A stretch of 7,480 bases of DNA from Deltaproteobacteria bacterium. GTDB taxonomy: Bacteria; Myxococcota_A; UBA9160; UBA4427. The notes below the pieces were generated by a model. That model was given only the letters and a program-made list of their open reading frames with translations. It made no database searches and was not told the DNA's origin. The DNA lies in contig DRKE01000075.1 in NCBI GenBank assembly GCA_011051925.1, positions 1-7,480 of the forward strand, written 5' to 3'. Position numbers and translations under genes: made by a program. Shown piece after piece: positions 1-5,881 of this stretch (positions are counted from its first letter, which is position 1; the number at the start of each line of letters is the position of its first letter).

Positions 1-1
1 A

Positions 2-214
2 GAGTGTCGTTGTCCAGCCTGCCGCCACCACAGTCGAGCCTATCTCCGGCATCTGATCCGGAGCGGCGAAAGCCTGGGCATGCGGCTGACGGCGCTCCAC
101 AACCTCACGTACTACCTGAACCTTCTGACGGAATGTCGAGATGCCATCGAAAACGGGGGCTTTTCCTCCCTGCATGCGAGAATCGAAGCGCTCGACGAGC
201 GACGCCTTCGCTGA
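2..214 (+). CDS. tgt: Queuine/preQ1 tRNA-guanine transglycosylase, C-terminal part (5' end outside window)
   Basis: Tgt exchanges the guanine at tRNA position 34 for preQ1 in bacteria, a step in queuosine synthesis for GUN anticodons. Only the last 70 codons are present, read from base 2 to a TGA at 212-214. The fragment opens with the zinc-binding motif C-x-C-x-x-C (fragment residues 2, 4 and 7), followed by RAYLRHL and then LHNLTYY with His33. The spacing of the three Cys to the His matches the family's zinc ligands (Cys302, Cys304, Cys307 and His333 in E. coli Tgt numbering). The helical tail with an RDAIENGGF-like segment is also typical of Tgt. No ATG lies in this stretch in frame near its left edge, so the gene starts upstream of the window. 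It is followed by an 82-bp gap with no visible terminator before the chemoreceptor gene. The usual yajC/secDF neighbours are not present downstream. Confidence 0.95.
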   Translation, partial: ECRCPACRHHSRAYLRHLIRSGESLGMRLTALHNLTYYLNLLTECRDAIENGGFSSLHARIEALDERRLR

Positions 215-296
215 TCCGCAGCCGGTCGCGAGCCGATGTCGAGCCTCGGGCGCGGATGACTCAAGCCGGGAACGCCGCCCTCCGATCCGACGCTAG

Positions 297-2072
297 ATGC
301 CCGACCAGCCAGCCGACTCCGCACCACCCGGATCGCCCGATCGACCCCAGCGGCCTCGCCCACGCGGGCTGCCCCCGGGCGGACTCGGTGGCGCAGCCGA
401 GTGCCTGGAGACAGCGGCCCTCGCGCTGGTCCCCGTGACGGTCGCGGCCGTCCATCTGCCCTCGGGTGTCGCCCTGGGCATCGCCCTCGCCGCGCTCGGG
501 ATCCGCCGGGCCCATCGCCGTCGGCGCCGGGAACGGCGCTTCTACCAGAACATGATCGAATCGCTACGGGAACTGACGCCCCTGCCCCGACCCGATTCCC
601 CGCCGCCGGGACTCGAACCGCTCGTCGACGAGTGGAACGCGGTCTGGGCCGGGCGCTGCGATGGAATCCTGGAGTCCTTCCTGGTGGCCGATCGGGTTCG
701 CGACCTGCCCCGACGCCTCGAATCGACTTTCGAGGCGATCGAAGAGGCGACCGGGAACCAGGAGGAGGCCGTCGAGGAGACCGCTTCGCTCGTCGTGAAC
801 ATGAAGAACTCGATGCAGACGATCGGCGATCGGGTCGAGGTCCTGCTGGAATCCGCCGAGGCTTCGTCCTCGTCGATCCTCGAGATGAGCAGTTCGATCG
901 AAGAGGTCGCGACCAGCACGGCCAGTCTGCATGCGGTCGTCGAAGCCTCGACCTCCTCGGTCCATCAGATGGGTGCCTCGATCCGGCAGGTCGCGGAGGG
1001 AGCCGAGCAGGTCCAGGAGATCGCCGAGTCGACCGCCGTGTCCGTCGTCGAAATGGATCGCAGCGTCCAGGAGGTCTCCTCGAATGCCGACGAGGCGGCC
1101 GCGTTGACCGAAAAGGCCCATGCCGGGGCCAGTGCCGGCGCGGAAGCCGTCCGCGCGCTGATCACGGACATCGAGCGGATCTCGTCCCTGGCCAATGAGG
1201 CCATGGATCGGCTCGGGCGACTCGTCTCCCGGATCTCGCGCATCGGGAACATCCTCGCGGCGATCAATGAGATCAACGACGAAACGAAACTCCTCTCCCT
1301 CAACGCCGCGATCATTGCCGCGCAGGCCGGCGAACAGGGCAAGGCCTTCCTCGTCGTGGCCAATCACGTCAAGACGTTGTCGCAGAGAACGGCCGGATCG
1401 ACCCGCGACATCGAAGGCCTGATCAACGACATCGAGAACGAGTCCTCGGGTGCGGTCGAGGCGATGAAGGCGGGGATCGAAGCGGTGGCGACGGGTGTCG
1501 ACCGATCCCGCGAAACCGGCAAGGCCCTGGGTTCGATCCAGGACGCCTGCCGCGACGCGAGCGAACGGGTGAACGAAATCGCGCGGGCCACGGCGGAGCA
1601 ATCGCGGAATTCGAAGGGCGTCGCCGAAGCGACCCAGATGACCTCGAGCCAGGTCCAGCAGATCGGCCAGGCGATCGCCGAACAACGACGGGCGAGCGAG
1701 GCGATGCTTGAGAATGCGGAGCGCGCCCTCGAGACCTGTCGCCATGTGCACCGATCGACGGAAGAACAGCGCGAAACCAGCCGACACATCACGGCGGCCA
1801 TCTCGGAGATCACGGAGATGATCCGCAGCATTGGAGAGCAGACGACCGTCCACGCCCGGGCCAGCGAATCCCTGAGCGAATCGGTCCTGCATCTGCTCGA
1901 GAATGCCCGGCGTTCGGGCGCGCAGATCGATCCCGTCCGCGGCTGGATCGAGGAGCTCGCTCAGAGTGCCGAGGCCATCACCCGGGTTCCCGCCAGCGCG
2001 ACGGCCAGCCCCGCCCGCTGTGGCAGTTCCGCACCCAGCTCCGCCGGGACGATCGAGAGCCGCTCCGCCTGA
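297..2072 (+). CDS. Membrane-anchored methyl-accepting chemotaxis-like protein
   Basis: The 591-residue product is a chemoreceptor-type signal transducer. Residues 1-36 are rich in Pro and Arg. Residues 38-69 are hydrophobic and contain a His-Leu-Pro kink near 53-55, so they could be one helix or a short hairpin. An Arg-rich stretch follows at 70-81, pointing to a cytoplasmic body. I see no periplasmic ligand domain and no clear HAMP domain. From about residue 140 onward it is a long coiled coil. The conserved hairpin tip lies at 328-359 and includes LLSLNAA and QAGEQGKAF. Several tip residues differ from the classical sequence (see findings). The C-terminus lacks an NWETF-type CheR-docking pentapeptide. 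ATG 297 is the only plausible start upstream of the membrane segment; the next Met is residue 86. No clear Shine-Dalgarno precedes it. The last 37 codons overlap the opposite-strand ROK gene. No cheA or cheW is visible nearby. Family assignment is firm; the stimulus and output are unknown. Confidence 0.93.
   Translation: MPDQPADSAPPGSPDRPQRPRPRGLPPGGLGGAAECLETAALALVPVTVAAVHLPSGVALGIALAALGIRRAHRRRRRERRFYQNMIESLRELTPLPRPDSPPPGLEPLVDEWNAVWAGRCDGILESFLVADRVRDLPRRLESTFEAIEEATGNQEEAVEETASLVVNMKNSMQTIGDRVEVLLESAEASSSSILEMSSSIEEVATSTASLHAVVEASTSSVHQMGASIRQVAEGAEQVQEIAESTAVSVVEMDRSVQEVSSNADEAAALTEKAHAGASAGAEAVRALITDIERISSLANEAMDRLGRLVSRISRIGNILAAINEINDETKLLSLNAAIIAAQAGEQGKAFLVVANHVKTLSQRTAGSTRDIEGLINDIENESSGAVEAMKAGIEAVATGVDRSRETGKALGSIQDACRDASERVNEIARATAEQSRNSKGVAEATQMTSSQVQQIGQAIAEQRRASEAMLENAERALETCRHVHRSTEEQRETSRHITAAISEITEMIRSIGEQTTVHARASESLSESVLHLLENARRSGAQIDPVRGWIEELAQSAEAITRVPASATASPARCGSSAPSSAGTIESRSA
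870..1121 (+). repeat. Three 28-residue coiled-coil units inside the chemoreceptor
   Basis: Protein residues 192-275 fall into three units of exactly 28 residues, i.e. four heptads each. Each unit has the pattern Met-x-x-Ser-(Ile/Val)-x-(Glu/Gln)-Val, with the Met at 197, 225 and 253. The repeat is visible in the protein only; the DNA copies have diverged, so it is old rather than a recent tandem duplication. Confidence 0.7.
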
Positions 2073-2959
2073 CGCGGCCATACGACTCGGGCGACACGCC
2101 TTCGAAGGGGTTCAAAACAGAGCGATTCACCCGCCGCCGTCGCGATCGTTCCGAGAACGATGCGCTCCGGTTCGAAGAGCATGACCAGGTGGCGAATCCC
2201 GCGCGCGAGATGATCGAGCCAGCGACCGAATTCCTCGAGCGCGAAGGCATCCCCTGCCCGCGCGGCCGCGACCAGGTGTTCGGGCCGGACGGCCTGCCGG
2301 TCGCCCCCCGCCCGGGCGAGCACCTGACTGCTGTCGGGAACCACCTCGCGCAGCCGCACCCCCCACGCGTGTCCGCCGACGTAGGCTTCGAGACAGCCCC
2401 GGAGCCCACACCGACATGCCCGGCCCGGCCATTCGATCGGGAGGTGTCCGGCCTCACCCGCCCCACCGAAGGCGCCGCGCAGGAGGCGCCCGCCAGACAG
2501 GATCCCCGCACCGACCCCCGTCGACATCGTCAGGTAGACGAGATCCTCCACGCCCCTGCCCGCGCCCGCCGCATGTTCCGCCAGGACCGCGGCATTCGCG
2601 TCGTTCTCGACGCGGATCTCGAGGTTCCCGAATTCAGGGAAGGCCTCGCGGAGGGCCCTTCCGATCGCCACGTCGTGCCAGTCCGGCAGATTGGGGGGGT
2701 TCAGCAGGATCCCCCGCTCGGCATCGACGGGCCCCGGAACCGAAATGCCGATCCGTTCCAGCCGGAGTGGCTGTCCCGGGCTTCCGGATCCGGTCTCGGC
2801 GATCAGGCGCCGGATGTCCTCGACCAGCGTCGCCAGATCGGCTCGCCAGTCTCCGGACTGCTCCATGGGTCGACGCAGCTGGGCCAGGGGCCGACCCTTG
2901 GGATCCCCGATCACGATGACCCGCTTCGTTCCGCCGATATCGATCCCGAGAAATGCCAT
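1961..2959 (-). CDS. ROK-family sugar kinase (glucokinase-like)
   Basis: ROK kinases phosphorylate glucose, N-acetylglucosamine, N-acetylmannosamine or related sugars with ATP in the cytoplasm. The 332-residue product has the family motifs in order. DIGGTK (7-12) is the phosphate-binding loop. ENDAN (118-122) carries the catalytic Asp120. STGVGAG is at 146-152. E-x-G-H (169-172) is followed by C-x-C-G-x-x-G-C-x-E (Cys182, Cys184, Cys189, Glu191). His172 and the three Cys form the ROK zinc site. There is no N-terminal helix-turn-helix, so this is a kinase and not a NagC/XylR-type repressor. The length fits the family. ATG 2959 places DIGGTK at the usual position, and GAAGGG at 2965-2970 (minus strand) is an acceptable ribosome site. 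The exact sugar cannot be told from sequence; glucose is the default guess. No sugar transporter or pathway gene adjoins it. Its 3' end runs 112 bp into the convergent chemoreceptor gene. Confidence 0.93.
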   Translation of the reverse strand: MAFLGIDIGGTKRVIVIGDPKGRPLAQLRRPMEQSGDWRADLATLVEDIRRLIAETGSGSPGQPLRLERIGISVPGPVDAERGILLNPPNLPDWHDVAIGRALREAFPEFGNLEIRVENDANAAVLAEHAAGAGRGVEDLVYLTMSTGVGAGILSGGRLLRGAFGGAGEAGHLPIEWPGRACRCGLRGCLEAYVGGHAWGVRLREVVPDSSQVLARAGGDRQAVRPEHLVAAARAGDAFALEEFGRWLDHLARGIRHLVMLFEPERIVLGTIATAAGESLCFEPLRRRVARVVWPRQAERLSIVPAELGAELPQRAGLAVALAGTRVMASAL

Positions 2960-2974
2960 TTCCGCCCTTCATCC

Positions 2975-2990
2975 ATCCGGGAAACCGGAT
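2975..2990. other. Perfect 6-bp inverted repeat in the ROK gene leader
   Basis: ATCCGG and CCGGAT flank GAAA (plus strand). The element lies 16-31 bp upstream of the ROK start codon, inside the 178-bp space between the ROK gene and the divergent lipoprotein gene. It could be an RNA hairpin (a GNRA tetraloop if transcribed on the plus strand) or a small operator. It is short enough to arise by chance. I found no convincing paired -35/-10 promoter in this divergent intergenic space. Confidence 0.3.
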
Positions 2991-3124
2991 TCCTTCCCGA
3001 TCACATCCCTTGGGGGATCCAGGCTATCACAAACAAACTGAAGAACTCAGGGGAGCGAGCCGAAGAGATTGACACGGCTGGGCGGGCCTGTGCAGCGGAA
3101 TCTGCCGGTTCGAACCCCAGCCCC

Positions 3125-3130
3125 AGGAGG
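3125..3130 (+). promoter_or_regulatory. Shine-Dalgarno AGGAGG that fixes the lipoprotein start
   Basis: A full AGGAGG lies 7 nt before ATG 3138. An earlier in-frame ATG at 3069 would add 23 residues in front of a normal signal peptide and has no such site, so 3138 is the start. Confidence 0.88.
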
Positions 3131-3137
3131 CCGACAC

Positions 3138-3602
3138 ATGACCCGTTTCCCGATTCCGACCGCGCTGCGAGGCCTTCTCGCCGTGCTGGGCATGACCCTG
3201 CTCATGAGCGCCCTCGGCTGTGCCAACGGGGAATTCCGCTTCGGCGACCCCTTTGACCGACAGCTCACCCTCTCCGAGGCCCAGCATCGCTATACGGTCC
3301 TCGTCCGCTGGTCCGAGTTCAAGAAGGCCCGTTCCTTCGTGGCAGAGACGGATCGCGAGGCCTTCATGGCGCAGATGAAGAATCTCGATGACGTGCGCTT
3401 CACCGACTACGAATCCGAGCCCGTCGAACTCGATGCAGGGAAGCAGAAGGCGACCGTTCGCGTGACCTACACGCTCTACACGCCCTCGATCCCCTACGAG
3501 ATCGAAATCAGCGAGGTCCAGGAATGGACCCGCAAGGGCATCGGCAACCAATGGCGCGTCCAATCGAGCTTCGAGGGGCTGCGTCAACTGGCCGCCAACT
3601 GA
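3138..3602 (+). CDS. Small putative outer-membrane lipoprotein, function unknown
   Basis: The product has 154 residues. Residues 1-27 form a lipoprotein signal: Arg at 3 and 11, a hydrophobic core at 12-26, then A-L-G-Cys28. Cys28 would be lipidated. The residue after it is Ala rather than Asp, so retention in the inner membrane is not signalled and the outer membrane is likely. The mature part begins with a predicted helical half (RYTVLVRWSEFKKARSF region) and ends in alternating, strand-like segments (ATVRVTYTLY, YEIEISEVQEW, QWRVQSSFEG). This helix-then-sheet order recalls small NTF2-like or similar alpha+beta lipoproteins of Gram-negative bacteria, but I do not recognise a named family. 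The gene is followed after 21 bp by the REC-PilZ regulator and then by an exported coiled-coil gene, all on one strand, so it is probably the first gene of a three-gene operon. Confidence 0.85.
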   Translation: MTRFPIPTALRGLLAVLGMTLLMSALGCANGEFRFGDPFDRQLTLSEAQHRYTVLVRWSEFKKARSFVAETDREAFMAQMKNLDDVRFTDYESEPVELDAGKQKATVRVTYTLYTPSIPYEIEISEVQEWTRKGIGNQWRVQSSFEGLRQLAAN

Positions 3603-3623
3603 CGCGTCGCGGAAACCGTCGCC

Positions 3624-4331
3624 ATGCCTGCAACGCGCATCCTTCTCGTCGACGACGTTCCGATGTTCCGCGATCTCGGTTCGGTCTTCCTTTCGCGGAG
3701 TGGCCCGGTCGATCTCGCGGACTCGGCTTCGGCGGCCTTCCAGTGCGCCGACGAGCGAAAACCCACGATCGTGATCGCCGACATGCACCTGCCCGACATG
3801 GGCGGCTTCGAGTTCTGCCGGCGCATGAAGACCCATCCCGGTTGGGGCAATCCGCGGGTCATCCTGCTCGCGCGGCCAGACTCTCCTGACGACCACGCGG
3901 ATGGCGTACGAGCCGGAGCCGACGAAGTCCTCTTCAAACCCCTCGAACGGGATGCCTTGATCGCGAGTGTCCGTCGCCTGACGGATTTCCCGACGCCTCG
4001 CGGCCTTCCCCGCGCCCTGATCGAGCGTCCCATCGAGATCACGGCCCGAGGCCGGCGCATCTCCGGCATCCTCCGGAACGTCAGTCGCGGGGGCATCTTC
4101 GTCGACGCGCCGATCCATTTCAATCGATCCGAGGAGGTCAGCCTCCGCTTCGATCTCGGCGACCAGGATCTGACCGTCTCGCCAACGGCCCAGGTCGTCT
4201 GGACCGATCGCGCCCGGAACGGCTTCGACCGCGTCGGAATGCGTTTCCTCAAGATCGATGCAAGAACCGTCAACCGGCTCGAGCACTACGTGAGCGACCA
4301 CTATCCCCGCAACCGGAGCGTTCCGGCCTGA
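3624..4331 (+). CDS. Response regulator with REC receiver and C-terminal PilZ domain
   Basis: The 235-residue protein joins a phosphoreceiver domain (about 3-120) to a PilZ domain (about 128-225). PilZ is a c-di-GMP-binding fold in many proteins. Receiver hallmarks are present: the acidic pair Asp10-Asp11, phosphoacceptor Asp53 in IADMHLPD, and Lys105 in FKP. The switch Thr/Ser position is Ala83 (ILLAR), and the aromatic switch position is Val102. In PilZ, N-x-S-x-x-G is intact (Asn152, Ser154, Gly157), and the domain ends in QVVW and VGMRFLKI. The Arg motif is imperfect: Arg130 and Arg135 are five apart instead of the usual four, so c-di-GMP binding is uncertain. There is no DNA-binding or enzymatic domain. 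The partner kinase is not in the window. It starts 21 bp after the lipoprotein gene and ends 11 bp before the next gene, which suggests co-transcription. The ribosome site is weak. Confidence 0.92.
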   Translation: MPATRILLVDDVPMFRDLGSVFLSRSGPVDLADSASAAFQCADERKPTIVIADMHLPDMGGFEFCRRMKTHPGWGNPRVILLARPDSPDDHADGVRAGADEVLFKPLERDALIASVRRLTDFPTPRGLPRALIERPIEITARGRRISGILRNVSRGGIFVDAPIHFNRSEEVSLRFDLGDQDLTVSPTAQVVWTDRARNGFDRVGMRFLKIDARTVNRLEHYVSDHYPRNRSVPA

Positions 4332-4342
4332 TCGGAGTCCCC

Positions 4343-4846
4343 ATGAAATCCACAACACCGACCCGGACCTTCCCGTGCAGCCTTTCGACGATCGTGTTGG
4401 CTTTGGCGATCGCGATCGCCTGCAGTGCTTCTTTTTTCGTCGGCGGGAGCGCAGCGGCACAGCAGGACGAGCAAGAACTCGCCGCGCAGAAGGCCGAATG
4501 GCAGCGGCACTATCGAAGGCTTCTCCAGAATGCCGCGACCCTGCGCGACAACGCCGTCCGCTCGCGAAAGAACTACGCACAGGCCCAACGACGCAACTAC
4601 CCGCGTGGGGGTGCCCGCCAGCAATTCCTGCTCGACGCGGAGAATGCCGAGAAGGAGCTGGCCGAAATCCAGGAAGAGATCGAGCGCCTTCTCGCGGATG
4701 CTCGCCGCGCCGGGATCCCCCGGGTCTGGTTCTGGGAGGTCGACGACGAGACGATCACGCCCGCCGCGCCGGCAGACGCCCCACGAAACGAGGAGGAGGA
4801 CGATCGGGAAGGACGGAATCCGCTCTACTTCGAGGACGACGACTGA
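4343..4846 (+). CDS. Exported coiled-coil protein with acidic tail, function unknown
   Basis: The product has 167 residues. Lys/Arg residues near the N-terminus precede a long hydrophobic stretch (about 14-35), then S-A-A-A at 36-39 gives a Sec signal peptidase site before Gln40. Cys27 sits inside the hydrophobic part after I-A, so lipoprotein processing is a weaker alternative. The mature chain is highly charged and probably a single helical coiled coil from about 41 to 125. A short Gly/Ile-Pro-Arg-Val-Trp-Phe-Trp segment follows, and the end is very acidic (NEEEDD and FEDDD). I do not recognise a family. GGAG at 4334-4337 lies 5 nt upstream of the ATG, and the gene begins 11 bp after the REC-PilZ stop, so translation within one operon is likely. 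A periplasmic structural or adaptor role would fit but is a guess. Confidence 0.85.
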   Translation: MKSTTPTRTFPCSLSTIVLALAIAIACSASFFVGGSAAAQQDEQELAAQKAEWQRHYRRLLQNAATLRDNAVRSRKNYAQAQRRNYPRGGARQQFLLDAENAEKELAEIQEEIERLLADARRAGIPRVWFWEVDDETITPAAPADAPRNEEEDDREGRNPLYFEDDD

Positions 4847-4918
4847 CGACTTCTGGCCGGACCCCCGGTCGCCGCACGGATCGGCCGCACCTCGTTCCGG
4901 CGCGAGGAGCGGAGGCGA

Positions 4919-4948
4919 CGCTCCGGAAAGGCGAGCCCTTCCGGAGCG
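4919..4948. terminator. Strong hairpin between convergent genes, possible bidirectional terminator
   Basis: CGCTCCGGAA and TTCCGGAGCG form a perfect 10-bp stem around a 10-nt loop. It lies 73 bp after the stop of the coiled-coil gene (+) and 12 bp after the stop of the DUF4124-like gene (-), where both transcripts would need to end. Neither side carries a T tract, so an intrinsic terminator is not proven; it may instead protect 3' ends or act together with Rho. Confidence 0.45.
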
Positions 4949-4959
4949 GATCCCTCGAT

Positions 4960-5568
4960 CTAGAGATCGAAGTCGCTCTCAGACGGACCCTCCAGCGGTC
5001 GCTGTCGCAGTTCGCCCTTGATCACCGTCACGATCCGGTCGCCCTTCTTGATGACCGTCCAATGCCGGCTCGCCAGGCTCTGCCCCGGTTTCACGCGGAT
5101 GCTTTCGATCGTGGTCGGCCGGGATTCGGCGGCTGCCGCGCCCCCGACCGGAACCTGGATCGAAGCGCCCGAGTGTCCGCGACCGCTGCCGCCCGTCGCG
5201 GGAATCGAATAGACGATCCCCGGAACCGGCGACGGCATCGCACCCACGACCGCACCCAGGGGTGCCGCCGCGGCCATCTCGCGAAGTTCCATCCGCCGTT
5301 CGCGGATGCGTTCCGCGTAGGGTTTCATGGACTCGGAAGCGACCTCGGTATAGCGCTCGTATCGAGTCAGCCTTCCCATCGTTCGCTTCCGCGCTTCCGC
5401 GCGATGCTTCGCCGGGATTCGCTTCGAATCATCCGTGAACGCGTAGGTCCCATCTTCGGTCACCCACGAATACACGCTTCCGGCGAAAGCGGGCCCAGCC
5501 AGACCGGCCAACAGAACGGCTCCCAGGAGGAACCTTCCAACTCGCAACCCAGTCTTGATCTTCAGCAT
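4960..5568 (-). CDS. Exported DUF4124-like protein
   Basis: The product has 202 residues. A Sec signal peptide occupies residues 1-29, with Lys/Arg at 3, 5 and 9, a hydrophobic core and A-F-A before Gly30. It is followed at 31-60 by a DUF4124-type module, VYSWVTEDGTYAFTDD, with the characteristic Tyr-x-Trp and Asp-Gly...Phe-Thr-Asp residues. A basic helical stretch (about 58-98), an Ala/Gly/Pro-rich linker (100-150) and a C-terminal segment rich in short beta-like stretches (HWTVIKKGDRIVTVIKG) complete it. DUF4124 has no defined biochemical role; it is common in periplasmic proteins of proteobacteria. I chose the start at 5568 because GGAGG lies 8 nt upstream and the signal peptide begins correctly. 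An ATG 15 nt earlier (5583) has no ribosome site, and longer readings would run across the tRNA gene. It is convergent with the coiled-coil gene and divergent from tRNA-fMet. Confidence 0.85.
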   Translation of the reverse strand: MLKIKTGLRVGRFLLGAVLLAGLAGPAFAGSVYSWVTEDGTYAFTDDSKRIPAKHRAEARKRTMGRLTRYERYTEVASESMKPYAERIRERRMELREMAAAAPLGAVVGAMPSPVPGIVYSIPATGGSGRGHSGASIQVPVGGAAAAESRPTTIESIRVKPGQSLASRHWTVIKKGDRIVTVIKGELRQRPLEGPSESDFDL

Positions 5569-5576
5569 GAGCAATG

Positions 5577-5581
5577 CCTCC
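5577..5581 (-). promoter_or_regulatory. Shine-Dalgarno GGAGG that fixes the DUF4124-like start
   Basis: GGAGG on the minus strand stands 8 nt before ATG 5568 and overlaps the alternative ATG at 5583. This makes the downstream ATG the better start. Confidence 0.75.
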
Positions 5582-5602
5582 ATGGTGGATCGTGGGAGGC
5601 GG

Positions 5603-5619
5603 CGCGCGGAAATCGCGCG
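5603..5619 (-). other. Inverted repeat in the leader of the DUF4124-like gene
   Basis: CGCGCG is repeated as its own inverse around a 5-nt loop (GAAAT on the plus strand), and GAAATCG occurs twice in direct orientation across 5609-5626. It lies 35-51 bp upstream of the 5568 start. A leader hairpin or operator is possible, but in GC-rich DNA such a short element may be chance. Confidence 0.25.
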
Positions 5620-5667
5620 AAATCGACCCATCTGCACCACATTTGCCGCCGCCCTGCCGCTGGCGGA

Positions 5668-5695
5668 TTGACAAATCCCCGTGGGCCCATACCAT
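5668..5695 (+). promoter_or_regulatory. Sigma-70-type promoter of tRNA-fMet
   Basis: A perfect -35 TTGACA (5668-5673), a 16-bp spacer and a -10-like TACCAT (5690-5695, four of six matches) lie just ahead of the tRNA, whose 5' end is at 5712. Transcription would begin near 5702-5704, leaving a short 5' leader for RNase P. The bases after the -10 are GC-rich (CCCGCTCCC), the type of discriminator linked to stringent control of stable RNA genes in proteobacteria. Confidence 0.75.
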
Positions 5696-5711
5696 CCCGC
5701 TCCCAGATTGT

Positions 5712-5788
<77 letters not shown>

Positions 5789-5799
5789 GAAGAACGAAT

Positions 5800-5839
5800 C
5801 GCCCGGTCGTCCGTCGAAACGACCGGGCGGTTTTCGTTT
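5800..5839 (+). terminator. Rho-independent terminator of tRNA-fMet
   Basis: GCCCGGTCGT (5801-5810) pairs perfectly with ACGACCGGGC (5819-5828) around an 8-nt loop; C5800-G5829 extends the stem. TTTTCGTTT follows at 5831-5839. It lies 12 nt after the CCA end and separates the tRNA from gltA. Confidence 0.88.
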
Positions 5840-5857
5840 CGAGGTCGTTTCCGGCCT

Positions 5858-5881
5858 CCCCTCGCATGGCCCCTCGCATGG
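5858..5881 (+). repeat. Two perfect tandem copies of a 12-bp unit before gltA
   Basis: CCCCTCGCATGG occurs at 5858-5869 and again at 5870-5881 without a gap. A degenerate third copy (GCCCATCGCGCATG) follows at 5882-5895. It may be an operator-like repeat, a slippage product, or part of a short upstream ORF, since each copy carries an ATG in the same frame. Confidence 0.75.

Noticed and set aside
4..438. A 144-codon plus-strand frame at the left edge
   Set aside because: It overlaps the tgt 3' end and the receptor start in other frames. The product is Pro/Arg/Ser-rich with no domain, while the tgt frame carries the zinc-site motif.
564..2081. A 505-codon open frame on the minus strand across the chemoreceptor gene
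   Set aside because: It is a shadow of the receptor. Its product is a low-complexity Asp/Arg/Gly/Leu chain with no domain, while the plus strand encodes a clear receptor.
3069..3074. TTGACA as a -35 box for the lipoprotein operon
   Set aside because: No acceptable -10 lies 15-19 bp downstream; the sequence there is GC-rich.
3085..3125. Possible tRNA T-arm (GGTTCGAACC) near 3110
   Set aside because: No matching stems, anticodon arm or acceptor stem can be built around it. It is a short palindrome in an intergenic region.
3027..4580. A 517-codon open frame on the minus strand across the three-gene group
   Set aside because: It covers parts of three genes with recognised signals or domains, and its translation shows no family features. 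It is typical antisense openness in GC-rich DNA.
4955..4970. Inverted repeat TCGATC...GATCGA at the stop of the DUF4124-like gene
   Set aside because: It has a six-base stem with a four-base loop and lies within coding sequence over the stop codon. GATC-containing words are so common here that chance is likely.
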